Assembly: GCA_002095305.1 (NCBI GenBank)
Contig: MIEI01000047.1
Coordinates: 1 to 36,573 of the forward strand
Length of the DNA: 36,573 nt
DNA from: Pantoea brenneri
Lineage (GTDB): Bacteria > Pseudomonadota > Gammaproteobacteria > Enterobacterales > Enterobacteriaceae
Reading direction: 5' to 3'
The translations under genes and the position numbers were made by a program. Shown here piece by piece: positions 16,216 through 22,373 of this stretch (its first letter is position 1; every line of letters begins with the position of its first letter). The notes below the pieces were generated by a model. That model did not search any database and was not told the DNA's origin. It was given only the letters and a program-made list of their open reading frames with translations.

Positions 16216-16455
16216 ATGTTTGTTGAGTTGATTTATGACAAGCGAAACGTAGCCGGTTTGCCGGGTGCTCGCGAGATGATTCTCGAAGAGCTGGAAAAAC
16301 GGGTGCATCGGGTGTTTCCTGACATTGAAGTTAAGGTCAAGCCGATGGAACGTAACGCGATTGATACTGATTTGAGTAAGAACGATAAAGCGACGATTGC
16401 GCGGATAGTTGAAGAGATGTTCGACGAAGCGGAAATGTGGCTGGTGGCCGATTAA
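16216..16455 (+). CDS. DinI/MsgA-like SOS protein
   Basis: A 79-residue DinI-family protein. MFVELIYDKRNVAGLPGAREMI and FDEAEMWLVAD resemble Salmonella MsgA and prophage DinI-like proteins more than E. coli DinI itself. DinI proteins bind RecA filaments and tune LexA and UmuD cleavage. The acidic C-terminal helix (EEMFDEAEMW) expected for RecA contact is present. The LexA box supports DNA-damage control. Often carried by prophages, which suggests a horizontal source. Confidence 0.88.
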   Translation: MFVELIYDKRNVAGLPGAREMILEELEKRVHRVFPDIEVKVKPMERNAIDTDLSKNDKATIARIVEEMFDEAEMWLVAD

Positions 16456-16493
16456 TCCTTTACCGGCCACCGCATCAGTTAGCGGGAGGTCAA

Positions 16494-16760
16494 TTAACTC
16501 TCCTGCTCACTGTGATTAATTTCGATCTCGATGTCCTGAATGGCGGCATCCAGATCTTCCAGCATCTTACCCTGCTTGTTGAGTAGTGCATCGATACGAT
16601 CGGCGTTCACCTTATCTTTGTATTCACCCGCATCGAAGGCTAACCAATGAGTTGAAAGGGTCTCGGTGTTGGTTTGCGCGTAGTGTCGCATCTCTTTTAG
16701 CTGAGAGGTCACGTCACGCAGATAATCGTTTTTGGTCTTGGTTTCTGTTGAATCGCTCAT
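16494..16760 (-). CDS. Hypothetical 88-residue acidic protein
   Basis: A soluble, acidic, helical protein (MSDSTETKTKNDYLRDVTSQ at the start). No membrane segment, signal or known motif. AAGGA lies upstream of the ATG. It ends 38 bases from the convergent DinI-like gene and follows the two membrane-protein genes on the same strand with a 162-base gap. It may be part of that operon. Function unknown. Confidence 0.65.
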   Translation of the reverse strand: MSDSTETKTKNDYLRDVTSQLKEMRHYAQTNTETLSTHWLAFDAGEYKDKVNADRIDALLNKQGKMLEDLDAAIQDIEIEINHSEQES

Positions 16761-16922
16761 GCTAAATGTCCTTCTGGTCAGTTATCCAAAGTGATTTGGC
16801 GTAGCGGTTCATCAACCGGCCAACCTGCGGGCGCCTTTCCTGCGAAAATCTCGAAAGAAAATGTCGCCCGGAGATTTAAATCTAGTCGATAATAGCGAAG
16901 CCGCACTAAGAATAATCGGAAG

Positions 16923-17264
16923 TTACGGTTTACGGCCGGAATGCGTCGCAGGCCCCTCACTTTCAATCACCACTTCCTTCACCTTATCGACCGTTTTGAT
17001 CGCGGTGCGGTCCGGTATCGCATCGAGCTTATGCTGTAGCGCACTCACCTGATTGGTTAGCAAATCCACCCGCGCATCTCGTTTTGCGGCGACATTGCGG
17101 TAATCCTTGCGAATCTCCTCCACCCGCTTGTTGGCGGCATTATTGACGTAAAGAAACAGAATGGTCATCAGCACGCAGATCATCGAACAGCCGAGCATCA
17201 CGCCGCCGAGAATAACCTTGCGTTTGAGGAGCATGGGTGTAACCGGACTATTTATCGTAACCAT
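16923..17264 (-). CDS. Small single-pass membrane protein with coiled coil
   Basis: 113 residues. One strong membrane helix at about 17-42 (VILGGVMLGCSMICVLMTIL), then a charged helical region with heptad spacing (about 44-85), then a short Thr/Lys-rich tail. GGAGGA precedes the ATG. It overlaps the preceding gene by 17 bases, so the two are co-translated. The shape recalls phage inner-membrane spanins or holin accessory proteins, but no catalytic or lipobox feature is present. Function not known. Confidence 0.65.
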   Translation of the reverse strand: MVTINSPVTPMLLKRKVILGGVMLGCSMICVLMTILFLYVNNAANKRVEEIRKDYRNVAAKRDARVDLLTNQVSALQHKLDAIPDRTAIKTVDKVKEVVIESEGPATHSGRKP

Positions 17265-17634
17265 CGCTGCGATCCTCCAGAGTTGAGATAAGGCGATCGA
17301 CTTCGTTGCGGAACTTATCGCTATGATCGGTCTCGGTCATGGCCAGCAAAATACCTAATGCATTTTTGATCAGCCGAAGATCGGTCTCGAGCATGGAGAT
17401 ACGCCGCAAATTTTTGTCGTGTCGTTCGCGTAGTTCATCGTTCTCTTCACGTATCAGTACGTTGCTCTCCTTCAGCAACACCACCTGCTCTTTGTAACTG
17501 GTTATAATTTCGCCGCCGGCCCGATTGCTGGTTACGATTGACGCAATGCCCGCCAATAACGGTTTCCAGAACAGTGCCGCCGCGCCCCCACCCAAAACCA
17601 ACGCACCCATACTGGTAATTAAACTACTTTCCAT
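17248..17634 (-). CDS. Small membrane protein with coiled coil, first gene of divergent pair
   Basis: 128 residues. A Gly/Ala-rich hydrophobic segment near the N-terminus (about 5-35) is followed by a long charged coiled coil (about 45-95: ITSYKEQVVLLKESNVLIRE). AGAGGGG precedes the ATG. It is transcribed away from the CI-like repressor, across an operator array. The pattern is like a phage early or lysis gene under CI control. No family recognised. Confidence 0.68.
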   Translation of the reverse strand: MESSLITSMGALVLGGGAAALFWKPLLAGIASIVTSNRAGGEIITSYKEQVVLLKESNVLIREENDELRERHDKNLRRISMLETDLRLIKNALGILLAMTETDHSDKFRNEVDRLISTLEDRSDGYDK

Positions 17635-17686
17635 GCCGCACCCCTCTACCCGGTAAGGTCACTGGAACACCACGGCGTGCTACAAC

Positions 17687-17705
17687 AGGCACGTCCCCTG
17701 CCTGA
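17687..17705. repeat. Inverted repeat in the leader of the membrane-protein operon
   Basis: CAGGCA, seven bases, TGCCTG: a perfect six-base inverted repeat in the untranslated leader upstream of the 128-residue gene. It could form an RNA hairpin. Confidence 0.4.
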
Positions 17706-17708
17706 AAT

Positions 17709-17756
17709 TTAAGATTGCTTAAATACCAGGGTTAAGTATACTTAAGTCATTCTTAA
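17709..17756. promoter_or_regulatory. Operator array of TTAAG-N4/5-CTTAA palindromes
   Basis: TTAAG-ATTG-CTTAA at 17709-17722 and TTAAG-TATA-CTTAA at 17732-17745 are two identical-arm palindromes, centre to centre 23 bases. A third arm pair, TTAAG-TCATT-CTTAA, overlaps at 17742-17756. They lie between the repressor and the divergent membrane genes. The middle palindrome contains TATACT on both strands, so repressor bound there would cover a -10 in each direction. Confidence 0.75.
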
Positions 17757-17772
17757 CCTGAATGTCAAGCAG

Positions 17773-18405
17773 ATGAAAAACGAAACGCTGGGCGACCGTA
17801 TTCGCCACCGAAGAAAAAACCTGGGATTAACGCAGAAGCAGTTGGCGGAGCAGGTAAAAGTGTCCCATGTGGCGATCTCACAGTGGGAAAAAGAAGAGAC
17901 GTTACCGCGCGGTGAGAATCTGTTGCGGCTGGCGGAATCGCTGGGCTGCGCACCGGCCTATCTGATAGATGGCGATGGTCCTGTTTTCAGCGAAAGTGGA
18001 TTTGCCGGGCTGCATCAGATTCCCTTACTGAATCAGCGCGACGTGGTGCCGTGGCTGAAGGATGCCGGTACGGTGAAATGCGATTTTCTGATGCATAACG
18101 ATATGGCACTTTCTCAGCGCAGTTTTGCCGTGCGGGTTGGGGAGCTGGCGATGGCGCCTGCCATTTTGCGTGATGATGTGGTGATCATTGATCCGGCGGT
18201 ATCACCGATGCCGGGTGACAGCGTACTGGCGCTGCAGCAGAACGTTGCGCTGCTGCGCACTTACCGGCTGCGCGAGCCGGAAAACGGCATTACGCAGTTT
18301 GAACTGGCGCCGGTTAACGTCGATTTTCCTTTGATGCACTCTGGTCGCGATGGCCTCAGGCTGGCCGGCACGCTGGTCGAACTGCGTCGTTACCGTCAGC
18401 GCTGA
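17773..18405 (+). CDS. CI/LexA-type repressor with a degenerate S24 domain
   Basis: A 210-residue regulator. Residues 5-60 are an XRE helix-turn-helix (TQKQLAEQVKVSHVAISQWEK region, 20-40). Residues about 80-205 have the S24 fold: VGELAMAPAILRDDVVIID, then PGDSVLALQQNVALLRTYRL, each cited by part: GELAMAPAILRDD; PGDSVLALQQ. The nucleophile Ser expected in GxSMxP is Ala127, the general-base Lys is replaced near Arg162, and the Ala-Gly cleavage site after IPLL is absent. It probably cannot self-cleave in the SOS response. It faces the membrane genes across repeated palindromes. The ATG has only a weak ribosome site. Confidence 0.85.
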   Translation: MKNETLGDRIRHRRKNLGLTQKQLAEQVKVSHVAISQWEKEETLPRGENLLRLAESLGCAPAYLIDGDGPVFSESGFAGLHQIPLLNQRDVVPWLKDAGTVKCDFLMHNDMALSQRSFAVRVGELAMAPAILRDDVVIIDPAVSPMPGDSVLALQQNVALLRTYRLREPENGITQFELAPVNVDFPLMHSGRDGLRLAGTLVELRRYRQR

Positions 18406-18412
18406 ATAAAAA

Positions 18413-18432
18413 AACCCGCTGCGATGCGGGTT
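18413..18432 (-). terminator. Terminator between the repressor and the 82-residue gene
   Basis: AACCCGC, loop TGCGAT, GCGGGTT. On the minus strand it is followed by a T-run (the plus strand has AAAAAAA before it), so it ends the 82-residue gene; it may also end the repressor transcript. Confidence 0.8.
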
Positions 18433-18487
18433 AATTACTTCAAATTACACACTTTACTACGGCAAATGACGACAAAGGTCAGGCAAC

Positions 18488-18736
18488 TTACAATGCGTCA
18501 GTCAGCTTATCCACCACCACATTACCGTGCAGATCGGTCTGCGTGATGCGATAGCCGACACACCATGAGCGGCGGGTGCTCAGTTTGTCGAACAGGGTCA
18601 CGCCGCCTTTCTTGACACCGTGCGGGTTAACGATGGTCCATTCGGTCACGTCTTCCTGTCCGCGATTTTTCAGGCTCACGGTGCCGTTTTTAATCAGCTG
18701 ATCATCAGCTTCAATCTTTAAATAGTCTCGTAACAT
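18488..18736 (-). CDS. Hypothetical 82-residue protein
   Basis: A small beta-rich soluble protein (GTVSLKNRGQEDVTEWTIVN; CVGYRITQTDLHGNVVVDKL). No family recognised. AGGAGA precedes the ATG by eight bases, a good promoter lies upstream and a terminator downstream, so it is a real single-gene unit. Confidence 0.75.
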   Translation of the reverse strand: MLRDYLKIEADDQLIKNGTVSLKNRGQEDVTEWTIVNPHGVKKGGVTLFDKLSTRRSWCVGYRITQTDLHGNVVVDKLTDAL

Positions 18737-18763
18737 AATTTCAATCTCCTGGTAACGCTGGTC

Positions 18764-18791
18764 ACTATATGCTTTTTACTAATCCGTTCAA
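18764..18791 (-). promoter_or_regulatory. Sigma-70 promoter of the 82-residue gene
   Basis: Minus strand: TTGAAC (18791-18786), 16 bases, TATAGT (18769-18764), about 25 bases upstream of the ATG. The perfect palindrome ATTAATCGATTAAT (18800-18813) lies just upstream of the -35 and may bind a regulator. Confidence 0.6.
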
Positions 18792-18839
18792 TCGAATTTA
18801 TTAATCGATTAATTTGTGACCTGCCGCACGTGAGATAAC

Positions 18840-18969
18840 AGATTTGTCCATTCACGCGTCTGCCTGGCACGGTTAGCATGGTCCCGCTGCACACAGACAC
18901 GCAACGAATAATGCCGTGCACCACACGAGAGAAAACTCCGATTCAGCCCGCCTCGCGCGGGCTTTTTTT
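18840..18969 (+). ncRNA. Candidate small RNA ending in an orphan terminator
   Basis: A strong terminator (AGCCCGC 18945-18951, loop, GCGGGCT 18957-18963, seven T) stands in front of the 66-residue gene with no plus-strand gene upstream for over 500 bases. Upstream of it, GCACGG...CAT (18867-18879) can pair with ATGCCGTGC (18911-18919). A weak promoter-like TTGTGA, 16 bases, TAACAG lies at about 18814-18841. The terminator is clear; the RNA itself is a guess. Confidence 0.3.
18945..18969 (+). terminator. Orphan rho-independent terminator
   Basis: Seven-base GC stem AGCCCGC/GCGGGCT, five-base loop, T7. Confidence 0.8.
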
Positions 18970-19009
18970 ATTTCAGGCCGCTCCGTCCCGTCAGGTTGAC
19001 GACGGCTGG

Positions 19010-19020
19010 TCTAGACTTAA
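19010..19020 (+). promoter_or_regulatory. Sigma-S-like extended -10 of the 66-residue gene
   Basis: TCTAGACTTAA matches the sigma-S extended -10 consensus KCTAYRCTTAA at 10 of 11 positions. A start near 19026 would give a leader of about 20 bases. No normally spaced -35 is present, which sigma-S tolerates. Confidence 0.45.
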
Positions 19021-19044
19021 GACACTGAACAAAAGGAGTTAGCC

Positions 19045-19245
19045 ATGTTTAAACATAAAACCAATGAAGAACGTAAACACGAAGGTGAAGTGAGCAAGAG
19101 CCTGCCGGAAGCGGCACCGCACGTAGGCAATGCGTATGAAGAAGACGATCATCCTGCTACTGACGCGCCGAAAGATCACGGCGAAGTACCACGCAAGAAT
19201 GATGACAGTCAGGATGATAAAAAAGATCCGTATAAAGCAAATTGA
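19045..19245 (+). CDS. Small hydrophilic, probably disordered protein
   Basis: 66 residues, very rich in Lys, Glu, Asp, His and Pro, with no hydrophobic core (ends DDSQDDKKDPYKAN). AAGGAG precedes the ATG. The composition is like stress-protective small proteins. Together with the sigma-S-like promoter this suggests stationary-phase expression. Function unknown. A GC hairpin, GCGCCCC/GGGGCGC, follows at 19257-19275 without a U-run. Confidence 0.7.
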   Translation: MFKHKTNEERKHEGEVSKSLPEAAPHVGNAYEEDDHPATDAPKDHGEVPRKNDDSQDDKKDPYKAN

Positions 19246-19293
19246 TACGCCGCAACGCGCCCCGTTCAGGGGCGCACCGCTATTGTGACCACG

Positions 19294-19512
19294 TTATAGC
19301 TTATCGAGATAATTTTCCGGGAATGGCACGCCAGAATGTTCCAGTCGCGACAGCTTCTGCGTGATGTCGTTTCTTATCGTCTCATCGCCGTCCTGCCAGT
19401 ACGACTTTACTACCGCTAACACCCGTTCAGCGGTTTGCTCAGTGAATCCGGACGGTTCGTCAGCCTGCAGCACCTGATGAATTTTCTCATTCATCTCTCG
19501 AAGATTGATCAT
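19294..19512 (-). CDS. Hypothetical 72-residue protein
   Basis: A soluble helical protein (MINLREMNEKIHQVLQADEP at the start; ends FPENYLDKL). AGGAGGG precedes the ATG, so translation is likely strong. No family recognised. It is convergent with the 66-residue gene. Confidence 0.68.
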   Translation of the reverse strand: MINLREMNEKIHQVLQADEPSGFTEQTAERVLAVVKSYWQDGDETIRNDITQKLSRLEHSGVPFPENYLDKL

Positions 19513-19668
19513 TTCGCCCTCCTGTCAGAAAAAAGATAAGTATAGTTCAGACCACCCTGAGCGGGATTCGCGCAGTGGCGGGCAAAACAATTTTCACGCC
19601 GCACGCTGCTTGCGGATCGTCCTGTAAAGGGCAGTGAGATGAAGGCAAAAGTGACGGGATTTGAACCG

Positions 19669-20028
19669 ATGAAGAAAATAATATTGCTGCTCATGTTGAG
19701 CATTACTGCTGGCTGCGTCGATACCGGCCGGGTCGGCTTACATCCGCATCTGCAAACCGCCTATTTTAATGCGCATCCTTATCAGGTGCAGTCCTGCCTG
19801 TTTTCAGCCGCGATTAATCAGCGTCTTTCGCTTGAACGGGATGATCCCCTGCCCGGCGGCGCGCAACGCTATAACCTTGAACAAGGTGATGGAACCGTTA
19901 TTGCCTGGATCGAAACAGACAAATTTAATCACAGCGAAACCAGCGTGAATTTTGTTTATGACGCCCAGGCGGCAGATATCCGCGCTGCGGTAGCGACGAT
20001 GATTGCTGAGTGTAAGAGCGCTGTCTGA
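19669..20028 (+). CDS. Small lipoprotein of unknown function
   Basis: 119 residues from ATG 19669. MKKIILLLMLSITAGC is a lipoprotein signal with Cys16. An in-frame ATG ten codons upstream (19639) has a better-spaced AAGG, but it would add a polar extension before the signal. The mature part has YQVQSCLFSAAINQRLSLER and HSETSVNFVYDAQAADIRAA and two further Cys (SCLF, AECK), so a disulfide is possible. Product not recognised. Confidence 0.72.
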   Translation: MKKIILLLMLSITAGCVDTGRVGLHPHLQTAYFNAHPYQVQSCLFSAAINQRLSLERDDPLPGGAQRYNLEQGDGTVIAWIETDKFNHSETSVNFVYDAQAADIRAAVATMIAECKSAV

Positions 20029-20182
20029 GTTCCCTACGCTATCAGGCCTGTTGCTGGTGGATCAGCGGCTGTCTGCTAAGAAATCGTAAGGGTACGATCA
20101 AGAATTTAGCTTTTTGTGCTTCATTTTGTCAGATTGCTCTGATAGGTTAGGCCGGTTTATTCTTTGGTGTGTTGTTACTCTG

Positions 20183-21067
20183 ATGATTTATGACTGTTTT
20201 TTATACTATGACGAAGACCTGCTGCTGGAGATGCGTTTAAACACCCTTCAGCATGTGGTTGACCGCTTTGTCATTGTTGAATCGCTTTATACCTTCACCG
20301 GCAAGAAACGCGAGAAACTCCATTTCGATATCGAAAAGTTTAGCCGCTTCCGCGATAAGATTATTTATGTGGTGAATGATGCGGTACCGACTTTTCATCA
20401 GCAGGCGTTTAAATCAAACAGCTCTATGGTTAACGCGGGCGAAACTGACCCGTGGGAAAATGAAACCATTGCACGTAATACCATTATGCGCGGCCTGAAG
20501 GACGCCAAAGACGACGACATTATTATTGTGTCAGACGTCGATGAAATTCCGTTACCCGAGGCGATTGAGCAATTCAGCCACCATCATTTATGCACCACGC
20601 TGCATCAGCAATATTTCAATTTTAAATTTAACGTGCGGGTGTTAAATGATGACGGCACACCGCGCTGCGCCACCCTGGCAAAAATGGTGACCTATAAAAC
20701 CCTGTGTCAGTTCTTTGAAGGACAACCGGAACTGCTGCGCAACGTAAAACGCCGTGGGACGTCGATCCGTGAAAACTGGCTTCGCTGGAAGTGGCTCAAC
20801 TTACGCACCCGGGTGATTAAACAGGGCGGATGGCATTTTTCCTGGGTGATGAGTGATGAACGAATCAGTGAAAAAATGTCCTGTATTTCTCATACGGAGC
20901 ATGACCGACCGGAATTTAACAATCCGGACCACATCCGACGCTGTGTCGAGAACAATATTGATATCTGGAACCGCCCGCGCAAAATGCAGATTCTGCCGGT
21001 GACAAGTGAGCATTTCCCACAGTGGCTGGTTGATAATCAACACCGCTTACGTCATTTAATCAAGTAA
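20183..21067 (+). CDS. Glycosyltransferase family 17 protein
   Basis: 294 residues from ATG 20183. MIYDCFLYYDEDLLLEMRLN opens like GT17 (beta-1,4-N-acetylglucosaminyltransferase III-like) proteins; VESLYTFTGKKR and the DxD in VSDVDEIP (D118, D120) follow, then GGWHFSWV and the C-terminal region. Some bacterial surface glycan clusters carry such genes. Upstream frames continue through poor starts; no good ribosome site precedes the ATG. It is isolated from other glycan genes; the second glycosyltransferase of the window lies next to fliC. Acceptor unknown. Confidence 0.82.
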   Translation: MIYDCFLYYDEDLLLEMRLNTLQHVVDRFVIVESLYTFTGKKREKLHFDIEKFSRFRDKIIYVVNDAVPTFHQQAFKSNSSMVNAGETDPWENETIARNTIMRGLKDAKDDDIIIVSDVDEIPLPEAIEQFSHHHLCTTLHQQYFNFKFNVRVLNDDGTPRCATLAKMVTYKTLCQFFEGQPELLRNVKRRGTSIRENWLRWKWLNLRTRVIKQGGWHFSWVMSDERISEKMSCISHTEHDRPEFNNPDHIRRCVENNIDIWNRPRKMQILPVTSEHFPQWLVDNQHRLRHLIK

Positions 21068-21207
21068 CGCCGCGCCGCATTCAGCCGGCACTCGCTTCAG
21101 TGACTGCGCAGGTCCGGCTGCATTGCCAGGGTCACCGCTACCGCCTTACGCACACAGGCCGTTTTCGCAGGCGGCAAGACTGAATCTTTGCCGCCCTGCC
21201 GCGTCCA

Positions 21208-21546
21208 TTATTTCTTTTCGCAATCGTAGCTGCCGCGGATTTTTATCTGACTCTGACTGGTGCGGACGATCTCAGCATCCAACAACGATTTCCCCTCACG
21301 GGTCACCAGATCCATATCGATCATGCCTGGCGCTTTGGCGTTTTTGACCCGCCAGTGCAACTTCACGTTATCGTAATCGTCTTTAGCCTTGAGAAAGGTG
21401 GTGCTCTTAATCTTCGCACTGTTGCCGTTAACCGTAACCGTCCCCTTCTGGTCGGCTTTCAGGTCGAAAGGCCCACATTGCAGCGCGGTAAATGCAGAAG
21501 CAGAAAGAGAGGTCAGTGAAAGTAACCAGATGAACGTTTTTATCAT
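21208..21546 (-). CDS. Small exported protein
   Basis: 112 residues from ATG 21546. A Sec signal, MIKTFIWLLSLTSLSASA, is cut before FTALQCGPF. The mature part is a small beta-rich protein with Cys24 and a Cys near the C-terminus (YDCEKK), likely a disulfide in the periplasm. An upstream in-frame extension of 49 codons is unlikely to be coding because it precedes the signal. Family not recognised. Confidence 0.72.
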   Translation of the reverse strand: MIKTFIWLLSLTSLSASAFTALQCGPFDLKADQKGTVTVNGNSAKIKSTTFLKAKDDYDNVKLHWRVKNAKAPGMIDMDLVTREGKSLLDAEIVRTSQSQIKIRGSYDCEKK

Positions 21547-21829
21547 TGTCGCGGCGACCTGCTGATGGCTGATGAAATCGGAACGGCGCGGCGGGCAGTG
21601 GGTATGCGCACACTGTCGACGCGATCCTTGTCTGCCAGCAGTATAACTGATGAATATCATTGCAGCTGACGCGGTTACACATCGACTCGCCACACGATCC
21701 GCTACAGCATCTGGTTCGCCCGACTGCCGTCAGCTCGCAACAATAGCTGTGAGCAGGTCAGCGCGCTTAGCGCCCTGCTCCATCTTGCCAGCCTTCTGGT
21801 GCGCACGATTGCGGATTCAACCAGTCCCA

Positions 21830-22141
21830 CTAAACCTGCATATTCATAATATCGCTATACGCCGACACCAGCTTGTTCCTGACCTGAATCCCCATCTGCA
21901 TAGAAATAGACGATTTCTGCAGATCGACCATCACATCGTTCAGCGCGATACCGGGTTTCCCCATCTCAAAATCCTGCGCCTGGCTACGGGCGGTGGTTTG
22001 CGTCTCGCTGATCTTATCCAGCGCAGCTTTCATGGTGGCGCCAAAATCGATCTGGTTAGGGGCTTCGCTGCTGCGGTTGCTCGCCTGCAGCGAGGTGACC
22101 TGAAGCTGTTGCAGTACGCCGTCGATTGCCTGAATGGACAT
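21830..22141 (-). CDS. fliE: Flagellar hook-basal body protein FliE
   Basis: A 103-residue FliE starting MSIQAIDGVLQQLQ and ending VSAYSDIMNMQV, typical of the family. It joins the MS ring to the proximal rod and is exported. It is divergent from fliF, as in E. coli. The 232-base fliE-fliF gap should hold class 2 (FlhDC) promoters; I see no confident FlhDC box. Confidence 0.96.
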   Translation of the reverse strand: MSIQAIDGVLQQLQVTSLQASNRSSEAPNQIDFGATMKAALDKISETQTTARSQAQDFEMGKPGIALNDVMVDLQKSSISMQMGIQVRNKLVSAYSDIMNMQV

Positions 22142-22373
22142 TAACGATACCTCATATAAAAGAGTGGGGTTTTTCTGTGTTCAAAAATCTAACACGTTGT
22201 CAATGAGACAAAGGCGCTAAATGACAGCAAAAAACCCGGCTTATCCAGCCATCGAATTTTTGGTTTCAACAAATAATGCCTGGCATTGAAGTGGAAATTT
22301 TATCTACGCAGGTCAGGGAGTCTGTTTTGCCATCTCAACTAACCCGGTCAATTACGTCAGGCAGGAATCGGTC

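Larger units (their letters stand above)
18737..19044. other. 308-base intergenic region with promoter, palindrome and orphan terminator
   Basis: It contains the promoter of the 82-residue gene (minus), a perfect 14-base palindrome at 18800-18813, a plus-strand terminator with no gene in front of it, and a sigma-S-like promoter for the 66-residue gene. A small RNA in 18840-18969 is possible. Confidence 0.6.

Noticed and set aside
16778..16966. 62-residue minus-strand frame after the 113-residue membrane protein
   Set aside because: It overlaps that gene out of frame and lacks a start site of its own.
18867..18923. tRNA-like ends GCACGG...CCGTGCACCA
   Set aside because: No T-loop sequence, no anticodon arm and a wrong length; treated as a chance stem in a possible small RNA.
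18718..18924. 68-residue minus-strand frame upstream of the 82-residue gene
   Set aside because: It covers the promoter and the start of that gene in another frame.
22142..22373. FlhDC boxes between fliE and fliF
   Set aside because: Expected from E. coli, but no sequence could be matched with confidence by eye.
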